Positions 1-7,083 of a stretch of 64,000 nt of DNA are shown here, one piece after another (position 1 is the stretch's first letter; each line of letters begins with the position of its first letter). The stretch comes from Clostridiaceae bacterium (GTDB lineage: Bacteria > Bacillota > Clostridia > Lachnospirales > Lachnospiraceae): contig CABIYE010000006.1 in assembly GCA_902362865.1 (NCBI GenBank), positions 2,501 to 66,500 on the forward strand, given 5' to 3'. Position numbers and translations under genes: made by a program. The notes beneath the pieces are model-generated. The model was not told where the DNA came from and made no database searches. It saw nothing but the letters and a program-made list of their open reading frames with translations.

Positions 1-182
1 TCATCTTGGCTTCGCCAATGCTCATTTGCTTCGATTTCAAAAAGCAAGCTTTTTAAATCTCAGCTTCATTCGCGCAGTTCTTAGCTGTTCTCTGAATTTT
101 CTCTTTTTAGAATTTTCAGGGTCGTTGTCTATTGTTCAGTTATCAAGGTTCCGTTTTGCTGTCTCACTGAGTCAGCTCAAAC
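1..182 (-). other. Leader of an rRNA operon running off the left edge
   Basis: Read on the minus strand, this follows a consensus promoter and carries at 131-151 the GAACCTTGATAACTGAACAA block that is typical of leaders and spacers of Firmicutes rRNA operons. The 16S gene itself would lie left of base 1 and is not visible. No convincing protein-coding gene lies here. Confidence 0.65.
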
Positions 183-211
183 ATAATATCATTTCATCTT
201 CCTCGTGTCAA
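183..211 (-). promoter_or_regulatory. Strong sigma-A promoter, probably for rRNA
   Basis: On the minus strand TTGACA (206-211) and TATTAT (183-188) are separated by exactly 17 bp. An A/T-rich tract just upstream, revcomp of 212-240, looks like an UP element. It points into the rRNA-type leader. Bases 212-333 upstream show only A/T-rich sequence. Confidence 0.75.
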
Positions 212-333
212 GTACTTTTTAAAAGTTTTTTCACATTTCTTTAACTTGTTTTTTACACACGCAACATTTGCTCAATAGACAAACTATTTCACTATATTTT
301 GTGCTTCACGATTTCAATTCAGATATTTTTTGG

Positions 334-354
334 GGTGAATATCCAATATTCACC
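334..354 (-). repeat. Perfect inverted repeat after tRNA-Ser(GGA)
   Basis: GGTGAATAT and ATATTCACC form a 9-bp perfect stem with a 3-nt loop, 2 nt beyond the 3' end of the tRNA. No U-tract follows on the minus strand, so it is more likely a trailer or processing hairpin than a normal intrinsic terminator. Confidence 0.5.
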
Positions 355-356
355 AA

Positions 357-446
357 CGGAGAAGGAGGGATTTGAACCCTCGCGCCGCTATTAACGACCT
401 ACTCCCTTTCCAGGGGAGCCCCTTCGGCCAGCTTGGGTACTTCTCC
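357..446 (-). tRNA. tRNA-Ser(GGA)
   Basis: The minus strand folds as a class II tRNA: acceptor GGAGAAG/CTTCTCC, a long variable arm, T-arm GGTTCAAATCC, and anticodon stem CTCCC/GGGAG around the loop CTGGAAA, which gives anticodon GGA. The discriminator is G. CCA is not encoded. It decodes UCC/UCU serine codons. Confidence 0.95.
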
Positions 447-466
447 AAATTGCCTTTATTTCCCCG

Positions 467-503
467 TAAAAAAAGCTACCCTCACTACCTGGTAGTTTTT
501 TTT
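467..503 (-). terminator. Intrinsic terminator between the two tRNA-Ser genes
   Basis: CTACC (476-480) and GGTAG (491-495) form a short stem flanked by seven A (468-474) and eight T (496-503), so a U-tract exists in both directions. On the minus strand it follows tRNA-Ser(TGA). The stem is short, so termination may be partial. Confidence 0.5.
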
Positions 504-509
504 CGGAAG

Positions 510-595
510 CGGAGAGGGTGGGATTCGAACCCACGCGCCCTCTCGGACAAACGGTTTTCAAGACCGCCTCGTTATGACCACTTCGATACCTCTCC
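510..595 (-). tRNA. tRNA-Ser(TGA)
   Basis: Minus-strand class II tRNA with acceptor GGAGAGG/CCTCTCC, T-arm GGTTCGAATCC, a long variable arm and an anticodon loop CTTGAAA giving UGA. The discriminator is G and CCA is not encoded. It decodes UCA-type serine codons. It lies between ispD and the other serine tRNA, all in one direction. Confidence 0.95.
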
Positions 596-672
596 ACATT
601 ATTAAAATCAACCGCCATCGTCGACGGCAATCGTTATTTTAGCACACAGAAATCCTTTCGTCAATAACTTAT

Positions 673-1401
673 TTACAAGAATTTATATTTTTTCACAAAT
701 ATTTCTGCAATATCCAAATCCCCGGCTGTCGTAATCTTTATGTTTTCATAAGAACCCATAACCAGCTTCACCGGGACATGCATCTGCTGTTCTACTGCCA
801 TTGCATCGTCTGTCACCTGAATATGTTCTTCCTTCATCATCCGTGAATACGCTTCTATAATCAACGAACTTTCAAAAACCTGCGGAGTCTGGACAATCCA
901 AACACGATCTCGTTCTGGCGTACTTGCCGCGAATCCGTTTCTGTCGGATAATTTCACCGTATCTTTACTCGGGACGCCGACCACACACGCACGGTACTTT
1001 TCTACCCCCTCGTAAGCCCTCTCTAACATTTCTTCATTTACGAAAGGCCTCGCACAGTCATGAATAAATACGAAACTCTCTTCTTTCTCGGATTTCCGGC
1101 GCTCTTTTAGTATCTGAAGCCCATTCCAGACAGAATCGTATCTTTCCTTTCCCCCCTCTACAATACGGCTTACTTTGTTAAAATGGTAAAAATCTACAAT
1201 ATTCTCCTGCACATATTCTATCTCTCCACTGCCAACTACCAATATTACCTCATCAATGATCTGGGACTGTTCAAAAACATGCAAAGAATAATATATCAAC
1301 GGTTTCCCGCTAATATCCAGATATTGTTTCTGTATCTTCGTTCCCATTCTTTTTCCCTGCCCTCCTGCAAGGACAATCGCCGCGCAATGCTTCTTCTCCA
1401 T
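673..1401 (-). CDS. ispD: 2-C-methyl-D-erythritol 4-phosphate cytidylyltransferase
   Basis: IspD transfers CMP from CTP to methylerythritol 4-phosphate in the cytosolic MEP pathway of isoprenoid synthesis. The N-terminal nucleotide loop LAGGQGKRMG, followed by KQY and a GKPLIYY segment, the central HDCARPFV motif and the C-terminal VTDDAMAVE segment are characteristic. At 242 aa it has the usual length. I chose ATG 1401 because GGGAGAA lies just ahead of it; an earlier in-frame ATG at 1449 would overlap tsaD by 46 bp. It starts 2 bp after the tsaD stop and is the last gene of the leftward cluster, so it is probably translated from the tsaD message. Confidence 0.93.
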   Translation of the reverse strand: MEKKHCAAIVLAGGQGKRMGTKIQKQYLDISGKPLIYYSLHVFEQSQIIDEVILVVGSGEIEYVQENIVDFYHFNKVSRIVEGGKERYDSVWNGLQILKERRKSEKEESFVFIHDCARPFVNEEMLERAYEGVEKYRACVVGVPSKDTVKLSDRNGFAASTPERDRVWIVQTPQVFESSLIIEAYSRMMKEEHIQVTDDAMAVEQQMHVPVKLVMGSYENIKITTAGDLDIAEIFVKKYKFL

Positions 1402-1403
1402 AA

Positions 1404-2432
1404 TTACCGTTCTCCCAACTTCAGATTCGGAACAGCATTCAGATCCCATCCATGTCTGGTTCCTTTTTTATACTCATAATACGCAGCCACTCCTATCATA
1501 GCCGCATTGTCTGTGCAGAAAATCGGTGACGGATAATAAAAATCAATCTCCCGCTCCTCGCACGCCTGCTTCATAGCACTCCGGAGTGCACTATTAGAGG
1601 CCACGCCTCCGGCAATGGCAAATTTCTTCAATCCGTACTCTTCTACTGCATGCATGGCATTTTCCACAAGCACGTCCGTGACAGCCTTCTGAAAAGATGC
1701 CGCCACATCCGCCTGATTCCAAGTCGCGCCCTTCATCTGACATCCATTCAGATAATTAAGCACCGCCGACTTCACGCCGCTGAAACTGAAATCATAAGGA
1801 GCATCCTCCACATGCGCTCTCGGAAATGCAATCGCCTGCGGATTGCCTTCCTTCGACACCTTGTCAATCTTTGGTCCGCCGGGATACCCCAGTCCAATTG
1901 CTCTTGCCACTTTATCAAAGGCTTCGCCCGCCGCATCATCCCGGGTTTTTCCAATAATCTCAAACTCCCCATAATCTTTCACACACACAAGATGGGTATG
2001 TCCTCCCGAGACAACCAGACAGAGAAACGGCGGCTCCAATTCCTTATGTTCAATAAAATTAGCCGCAATATGTCCTTCAATATGATGAACTCCCACCAGC
2101 GGTTTCTTCGCCGCATAGGCGATCGCTTTCGCTTCAGCGACTCCCACCAAAAGAGCTCCCACAAGTCCCGGTCCATAGGTCACACCGATGGCATCTATAT
2201 CACCAAGCGCCACATTCGCCTCGGAAAGCGCCGCCTGGATCACCTGATTTATTTTCTCAATATGCTTTCTGGACGCAATCTCAGGCACAACTCCGCCATA
2301 TAAAGTATGCAGGGCAATCTGTGAAGAAATCACATTAGACAACACTTCTCTTCCATTTTTTACAACAGAGGCTGCCGTCTCATCGCAGGAACTCTCAATT
2401 GCCAAAATCAACACATCTTTTATTTCACTCAT
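1404..2432 (-). CDS. tsaD: tRNA N6-adenosine threonylcarbamoyltransferase TsaD
   Basis: TsaD moves the threonylcarbamoyl group from threonylcarbamoyl-AMP to A37 of ANN-decoding tRNAs, making t6A, in a complex with TsaB and TsaE. The protein (342 aa, normal length) opens with the ASKHA fold signature [11 protein letters not shown], carries the metal-binding HIEGH motif near residues 113-118, [10 protein letters not shown], and the C-terminal [13 protein letters not shown] nucleotide loop. Both partner genes, tsaB and tsaE, lie upstream on the same strand. The gene begins 20 bp after the rnz stop, with GAGG ahead of the ATG. Confidence 0.95.
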   Translation of the reverse strand: MSEIKDVLILAIESSCDETAASVVKNGREVLSNVISSQIALHTLYGGVVPEIASRKHIEKINQVIQAALSEANVALGDIDAIGVTYGPGLVGALLVGVAEAKAIAYAAKKPLVGVHHIEGHIAANFIEHKELEPPFLCLVVSGGHTHLVCVKDYGEFEIIGKTRDDAAGEAFDKVARAIGLGYPGGPKIDKVSKEGNPQAIAFPRAHVEDAPYDFSFSGVKSAVLNYLNGCQMKGATWNQADVAASFQKAVTDVLVENAMHAVEEYGLKKFAIAGGVASNSALRSAMKQACEEREIDFYYPSPIFCTDNAAMIGVAAYYEYKKGTRHGWDLNAVPNLKLGER

Positions 2433-2451
2433 TTTTACGCCTCAATCTATC

Positions 2452-3360
2452 TTAATCTTCAAAAACCAATTCCACCGTACGCCGATCCTTCGCTGCAACA
2501 GCATTTGGAAAAATCGCCCTTACATCTTCCATATATTCTTCCGGATAATTTAACGACGGGCTATAGTGAGTAAGCCACATCTCTTTGACCGACGCATCCT
2601 TCGCAAGCTGTGCCGCCTCATAAAATGTCATATGCTTGTACTCTCTCGCCTTTTTTGCCTTATCCTTTTCTCCGTACATGCCTTCGCAAATAAACAAATC
2701 CGACCCTTTTGCATTCTCCCGGATAGAATCTGTAGGTCTGGTATCCGTACAATAGGTAAGCTTAATTCCTTTTCTCGGCGGTCCGAGAACCATATCCGGT
2801 GTCAGCTCGCGGCCTTCTTCCGTCACCGTCTCGCCCCGCTGCAAGATACCCCAGTACTTTTTCGGGATGGCCGCAGCTTCTGCCCGTTCTACATCAAATT
2901 TCCCTGCGCGGTCGATTTCCAGTGTATATCCATAACAAATCACATTATGGTTCACCCGGAAAGCTTTCAGCCGATAGCCATTCATCTCCAGTACCTGCTC
3001 CGGCTCTGTAATTTCAATAAATTTAATCTGAAAAGGCAGCTCCGGCGCAATGACACGCAAAGCGTTCACCACCCGTTCCAGCCCTTTCGGTCCGATTAAA
3101 GTCAGGGGCTCCGTCCGGTCCGCATTTCCCATGGTAAGGAGCATACCAGGCAGACCGCTGATATGATCTCCATGGTAATGAGTAAAACAAATTACATCAA
3201 TCGGTTTAAAACTCCATCCTTTTTCTTTGATCGCAATCTGGGTTCCTTCGCCGCAGTCAATCAGAAGACTGCTTCCGTTGTAGCGCACCATCAAAGAGGT
3301 GAGCCATCGGTACGGAAGCGGCATCATGCCGCCCGTTCCCAGCAAACATACATCTAACAT
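2452..3360 (-). CDS. rnz: Ribonuclease Z
   Basis: RNase Z is the zinc-dependent endonuclease that trims the 3' trailer of tRNA precursors, needed here because the two local tRNA-Ser genes lack encoded CCA. It is a metallo-beta-lactamase fold protein of 302 aa with the metal motif THYHGDH near residues 60-66, an N-terminal GTGGMMP strand, a late ICEGMYG segment and a C-terminal LTHYSPS motif. All fit the short bacterial RNase Z form. The upstream small zinc-knuckle gene ends 8 bp before it, so both are likely cotranscribed. Confidence 0.93.
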   Translation of the reverse strand: MLDVCLLGTGGMMPLPYRWLTSLMVRYNGSSLLIDCGEGTQIAIKEKGWSFKPIDVICFTHYHGDHISGLPGMLLTMGNADRTEPLTLIGPKGLERVVNALRVIAPELPFQIKFIEITEPEQVLEMNGYRLKAFRVNHNVICYGYTLEIDRAGKFDVERAEAAAIPKKYWGILQRGETVTEEGRELTPDMVLGPPRKGIKLTYCTDTRPTDSIRENAKGSDLFICEGMYGEKDKAKKAREYKHMTFYEAAQLAKDASVKEMWLTHYSPSLNYPEEYMEDVRAIFPNAVAAKDRRTVELVFED

Positions 3361-3368
3361 CTTTTCCT

Positions 3369-3596
3369 CTACTCTCCTATCGGAACAGCAAATGTTGCAA
3401 CAAACTCATCATAACATTTTTCACACAGGTCAAAGGAATCCACCTGATTATCTTTTTTTGAAAAATACCCCCACCGCTTATCTACAGATAAAACATCTTC
3501 CGTGGGGCAGCCATGATTTACTGCAATTTCCTTTCCGCATTTATTACAAATAATTTTATCGATTTCTTTTGTTTCTTTTAATTTGTACTGGCGCAT
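3369..3596 (-). CDS. Small zinc-knuckle protein of unknown function
   Basis: I do not recognise a named family. The 75-aa protein has two CxxC pairs, C17/C20 and C58/C61, plus C30, which suggests a single zinc site built from two knuckles. It has no signal peptide or membrane segment. The start ATG lies behind a GGAGG-containing site and a plausible promoter of its own, and its stop is 8 bp before rnz, so it may head the rnz-tsaD-ispD transcript. A role linked to RNA processing is only a guess from the neighbours. Confidence 0.75.
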   Translation of the reverse strand: MRQYKLKETKEIDKIICNKCGKEIAVNHGCPTEDVLSVDKRWGYFSKKDNQVDSFDLCEKCYDEFVATFAVPIGE

Positions 3597-3638
3597 ACAA
3601 GATTCCTCCGTCAGAAATTATTTTCGTGCTACGCCTAT

Positions 3639-3667
3639 ATTATATCTTCCTTCAAGGCCCGTTTCCA
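3639..3667 (-). promoter_or_regulatory. Probable promoter before the zinc-knuckle gene and rnz
   Basis: Minus-strand TATAAT (3639-3644) lies 17 bp from TGGAAA (3662-3667). A 6-bp perfect hairpin, GTTTCC/GGAAAC, overlaps the -35 side. It would serve the zinc-knuckle gene, rnz, tsaD and ispD. Confidence 0.5.
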
Positions 3668-3693
3668 GTGGGAAACACTTCCTTGTCTGTCAA

Positions 3694-4137
3694 CTATCTG
3701 CCAATCTCACGGCTCATAAGTATAGCATCCTCCGTGGGATTTGTATAGTAATTCTTGCGTATCCCATCCTGCACAAACCCATAATCTTCATAGAAAGAAT
3801 ATGCTGTCTGATTGCTCTCACGCACATCCAGCAGAAGTTTATTAATTCCTTTATCTTCACACAGATTCTCCATTTCAAGAAGCATCCTTGCCCCCACCCC
3901 CTGTCGGCGGTACTCCGGTTCCACTGCAACACGGGCAATCTCTCCTTCCTCCAGCACATAATACAAAATCAGATATCCGATTAATTTCTTATCGTCAAAT
4001 GCTGTAAGCATCATGGTCTGCTTCTGCATCAACGACTCTTCGAGCGCCGCCGCACTCCAGGCATCCGGAAAAATTGCCTTCTCTAACGCCGCCACCTCTT
4101 CTATATCTTCTTTTCGCATTTTATGAATCTCGAACAT
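3694..4137 (-). CDS. rimI: Ribosomal protein alanine N-acetyltransferase RimI
   Basis: A 147-aa GNAT protein that, in the family, acetylates the N-terminal alanine of ribosomal protein S18 with acetyl-CoA. The acetyl-CoA loop appears as EYRRQGVGARMLL, followed by the LLDVRESNQTAYSFYEDYGF stretch typical of RimI. The ATG at 4137 is preceded by AGGAGG at good spacing; a start 42 bp upstream would overlap the aldolase gene and lacks such a site. The link of rimI to tsaB/tsaD is common in bacteria and supports this identity over a generic GNAT enzyme. Confidence 0.88.
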   Translation of the reverse strand: MFEIHKMRKEDIEEVAALEKAIFPDAWSAAALEESLMQKQTMMLTAFDDKKLIGYLILYYVLEEGEIARVAVEPEYRRQGVGARMLLEMENLCEDKGINKLLLDVRESNQTAYSFYEDYGFVQDGIRKNYYTNPTEDAILMSREIGR

Positions 4138-4156
4138 ACGCTTTCCTCCTGTGCTA

Positions 4157-5191
4157 TTACAATTCTGCAATATCCGCAATCAACGCCTCTACTGCATTCT
4201 CCCCGGTTGCCCAACTGGTACAGAATCTGACTGCACTGTGTGTCTCATCTGTCTTTTCCCAGAAACAATATCCATATTTCTCCTTCAGCTTTTCCAAATG
4301 CTCATCCGGCATAATCGGAAATTGCTGATTCGTATAGGAATCGAATAACAGCCGGTATCCTTTATCAATAAATGCCTGCTTCAACCGCATTGCCATATCG
4401 TCAGCATGCTTCGCCACTTTAAAATACAGCCCATCTGTAAACAAAGTGTCGAACTGAATGCCCAGGAGCCGTCCCTTTGCCAACATACCGCCCTTCTGTT
4501 TCATCATATAACGAAAATCTTTCTTAAGCGTCGGATTCGTAATCACCACTGCCTCACCAAACAGCGCTCCCGCCTTCGTCCCGCCAATATAAAATACATC
4601 CGTATTTTCGGCCACATCCTGCAGCGTCATAGTGCTGGCATCCGACATCAGGCCATATCCAAGTCTCGCACCATCCAGGAACAATGGTAATTCCAGTTCT
4701 TTGCATACTGCATACAGCTCTTCCAGTTCGCTTTTGGAATATAGGGTCCCATTTTCCGTCGGATGAGAAATGTATACCATCCCCGGCTGCACAATGTGTT
4801 CATGGTTCGCATCTTTCCAATGGAATTCATGGGAATCCCGCACCTGTTTTGCCGTGATTTTTCCATCCTTGCTTGGCAGCGCAAGCACTTTATGCCCGGT
4901 TGCTTCTACCGCCCCGGTCTCATGAACATTAATATGCCCTGTTTCTGCGCACAGGACACCCTGGTAAGGGCGAAGAATCGAACTGATTACTGTGAAATTT
5001 GTCTGTGTACCTCCCACCAGGAAATGTACATCCGCATCTTTCCTTCCACAGAGCCGACGGATTTTCTCCCTTGCACTTTCGCTGAATTCATCCTCGCCAT
5101 ATCCCGGCGTCTGTAGAAAATTGGTCTCTTCCAGCCGTTTTATAATTTCGGGGCATGCGCCTTCCGTATAATCACACTCAAATAAAATCAT
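4157..5191 (-). CDS. PLP-dependent threonine aldolase family protein
   Basis: A 344-aa fold-type I PLP enzyme of the beta-eliminating lyase/threonine aldolase family, which splits L-threonine or allo-threonine into glycine and acetaldehyde. The conserved DGARLGYG strand binds PLP and the GGTKAG motif holds the Schiff-base lysine; HINVHETGA near residue 85 is also typical. Its start codon overlaps the tsaB stop (ATGA), implying translational coupling, and it lies inside the t6A cluster. Substrate range (threonine, allo-threonine, phenylserine) cannot be told from sequence alone. Confidence 0.87.
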   Translation of the reverse strand: MILFECDYTEGACPEIIKRLEETNFLQTPGYGEDEFSESAREKIRRLCGRKDADVHFLVGGTQTNFTVISSILRPYQGVLCAETGHINVHETGAVEATGHKVLALPSKDGKITAKQVRDSHEFHWKDANHEHIVQPGMVYISHPTENGTLYSKSELEELYAVCKELELPLFLDGARLGYGLMSDASTMTLQDVAENTDVFYIGGTKAGALFGEAVVITNPTLKKDFRYMMKQKGGMLAKGRLLGIQFDTLFTDGLYFKVAKHADDMAMRLKQAFIDKGYRLLFDSYTNQQFPIMPDEHLEKLKEKYGYCFWEKTDETHSAVRFCTSWATGENAVEALIADIAEL

Positions 5192-5895
5192 TTTCCACCT
5201 GTCCTTTCCGCCCGTTCTCTCTCCGCCTGAGATACCCGCAGATAATCCGGCTGATGCTCCGCTGCCGTTTCACATTTTCCCGCTTTATAGTATTCCATTC
5301 CCAGCGCCCCCACAGACGCCGCCCTCTGGCGGTTCATATGCGCCGGGGCATACTGATGCAGAACTTTCAGATTTCCGTCCAGATATTCCCGGTGAACCGG
5401 TACCCCGTCGCCCAGGAAAATCACTGGCTGTCCACATTGATTCAACTTTTCTGCCAGTCCGTCAATGCCAATCGCCATCTGCGGCTCTATCACGCAGAGC
5501 TGTCCATTTTCAAATGAATACATGCCCGTGTATACCTGATTTCTTCTGGCATCCATAATCGGGCAGACAATTCCCGGGACGCCATACAGATTATAAGCAA
5601 GCCCTTCCAGCGTCGGCACATGGATTAACGGCTTTCCCAGCGCAAGTCCCAGCCCCTTTGCTGTTGCCGAGCCGATGCGCAGTCCGGTAAAAGAACCGGG
5701 GCCTCCGGAAATCGCAATTGCATCGACAGAGTCCAACTCCAGCTCTGTCATTTTCGCCACCTCGTCCAACATAGGCAGAAGCGTCTGTGAATGTGTCTTT
5801 TTATAATTTACCGTATATTCTGCCACAGTCTGTCCGTCTTCCATCACTGCCACCGACGCAACCAGACCGGAGCTTTCCAGCGCCAATATTTTCAT
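5188..5895 (-). CDS. tsaB: tRNA threonylcarbamoyladenosine biosynthesis protein TsaB
   Basis: TsaB is the inactive ASKHA paralogue that dimerises with TsaD and supports t6A synthesis. The 235-aa protein starts with KILALESSG, then has the ISGGPGSFTGLRIG loop near residues 63-76 and GLALGKPL. It lacks the metal-binding histidines of TsaD, as expected. It follows tsaE by 20 bp and overlaps the aldolase gene by 4 bp, so tsaE, tsaB, aldolase and rimI look like one message. Confidence 0.94.
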   Translation of the reverse strand: MKILALESSGLVASVAVMEDGQTVAEYTVNYKKTHSQTLLPMLDEVAKMTELELDSVDAIAISGGPGSFTGLRIGSATAKGLGLALGKPLIHVPTLEGLAYNLYGVPGIVCPIMDARRNQVYTGMYSFENGQLCVIEPQMAIGIDGLAEKLNQCGQPVIFLGDGVPVHREYLDGNLKVLHQYAPAHMNRQRAASVGALGMEYYKAGKCETAAEHQPDYLRVSQAERERAERTGGK

Positions 5896-5915
5896 GCTGA
5901 TACCTTCCTTGCTTT

Positions 5916-6347
5916 CTATTTTTCTTCTATAGTTATTCTCCGGAAATCAAATCCCTTTTCCAAATCCTTCTCTATCTTAATCTCCGTATAGTGTTCGGGA
6001 AGAATTTCAGAAATCAGGTTTGCCCATTCAATCAGGCTCACGCCTTCTCCATAAATATAGTCTTCATATCCAATCTCTTCCATCTCTTCCACATCACCGA
6101 TTCGATAAACATCGAAATGATAAAGCGGCAAACGTCCCTCTTCATATATCTGGACAATCGTGAAGGTAGGACTGTTTACCGGTTCCTCAATGCCAAGGCC
6201 CCACGCCAGCCCTTTGGTAAACACCGTCTTCCCCACACCCAAATCACCTACCAGCGTAAATACATCACCAGCCCGAGCCTTCTGCCCGATCCGCACTCCC
6301 AGGTCATAGGTCTGCTGCTCACTGTTCGTCTCTATTATTTTCGCCAT
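5916..6347 (-). CDS. tsaE: tRNA threonylcarbamoyladenosine biosynthesis ATPase TsaE
   Basis: TsaE is the small ATPase that drives turnover of the TsaBD complex. At 143 aa it shows the Walker A loop GDLGVGKTVFTKGLA near residues 34-48, SPTFTIVQIYE, YHFDVYRI and the late IEWANLI motif, all usual for the family. AAGGAG lies 5-6 nt before the ATG. It is the first gene of the leftward cluster and faces gloA across about 140 bp. Confidence 0.95.
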   Translation of the reverse strand: MAKIIETNSEQQTYDLGVRIGQKARAGDVFTLVGDLGVGKTVFTKGLAWGLGIEEPVNSPTFTIVQIYEEGRLPLYHFDVYRIGDVEEMEEIGYEDYIYGEGVSLIEWANLISEILPEHYTEIKIEKDLEKGFDFRRITIEEK

Positions 6348-6449
6348 AATGACTCCTTAATCCTCTAAAATACTACTTTTATCATACCACATCTTTTTTT
6401 CTTCTGCTACCAGGTTATATTTATTTTAGATTTTTTAGACTTTTCATGC

Positions 6450-6455
6450 TATAAT
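6450..6455 (+). promoter_or_regulatory. Extended -10 element for gloA
   Basis: TGCTATAAT matches an extended -10 (TG-N-TATAAT); the -35 region is poor. The gloA ATG follows 36 bp downstream of the -10 with GGAGGT in between. Confidence 0.45.
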
Positions 6456-6490
6456 AGGCCAAAACAAATCATTTATGGAGGTATGGATTT

Positions 6491-6853
6491 ATGAAATTTT
6501 CTTTTTACCACAACAATATAAACGTATTTAATCTGGAAAAATCCCTGGAATTCTATCAGAAAGCTCTCGGCCTTACGATAACCAGGGAAAAGGAAGCCGG
6601 TGACGGAAGTTTTAAATTGGTTTTTCTGGGAGACAATACCACCCCTCACCTGCTGGAACTGACATGGCTCCGGGATATGGATAGACCGTATAATCTTGGA
6701 GATAACGAAATCCATCTGGCAATGCGGACCGATAACATAGAAGAAGCCCATGCGCTTCATAAAGAGATGGGATGCATCTGCTTTGAAAATGAAGCGATGG
6801 GCGTCTATTTCATTGCCGATCCGGATGGATATTGGATTGAAATCTGCAGTTAA
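6491..6853 (+). CDS. gloA: Lactoylglutathione lyase-type glyoxalase I
   Basis: A 120-aa vicinal-oxygen-chelate protein with the two beta-alpha-beta-beta-beta repeats of glyoxalase I, which isomerises the methylglyoxal-thiol hemithioacetal. The four metal ligands are all in place: H7, E56, H75 and E117, close to the positions known for the nickel-type bacterial enzyme. The NVFNLEKSLEFYQKALG segment and the DPDGYWIEI end are typical. Clostridia usually lack glutathione, so the natural thiol, or even the substrate, may differ. It is a single gene between two leftward units. Confidence 0.87.
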   Translation: MKFSFYHNNINVFNLEKSLEFYQKALGLTITREKEAGDGSFKLVFLGDNTTPHLLELTWLRDMDRPYNLGDNEIHLAMRTDNIEEAHALHKEMGCICFENEAMGVYFIADPDGYWIEICS

Positions 6854-6873
6854 AGATTGCGCAAACGCGCAAT

Positions 6874-7083
6874 CTATTTAATTTCCACAACCTCATAATC
6901 CTGGTCTTCCACCGTCTTTCTCAGTACATCATCCGCCAGCTCCTTATTCAGCTTCACCACTGCCGTACCAGCTTCATGGCTTACCTGCGCTTCATCCACC
7001 TCGGGCAGCGCCTCCAGGCATTTCTTGACTCTTGCCTCACAGTGTCCGCACATCATACCGTTAATTTTCATTGTTTTTTCCAT
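6874..7083 (-). CDS. CopZ-like copper chaperone domain with its own ribosome site inside copA
   Basis: In frame within the 3' end of copA there is an ATG at 7081-7083 preceded by AGGAGG with an 8-nt spacer, a better ribosome site than most genes here. Initiation there would give a 69-aa free HMA protein starting [15 protein letters not shown], the size and form of the CopZ copper chaperone. The same residues are also read as the C-terminal domain of CopA. Whether both products are made is inference; a simple reading is that an ancestral copA-copZ pair fused by loss of the stop codon while copZ kept its translation start. Confidence 0.55.
   Translation of the reverse strand: MEKTMKINGMMCGHCEARVKKCLEALPEVDEAQVSHEAGTAVVKLNKELADDVLRKTVEDQDYEVVEIK

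Noticed and set aside
372..630. Open frames over the tRNA-Ser pair on both strands
   Set aside because: The region is fully explained by two tRNA genes and a terminator.
1650..2303. 217-codon open frame antisense to tsaD
   Set aside because: Arg/His-rich translation without ribosome site, opposite a certain tsaD; a shadow of its codon use.
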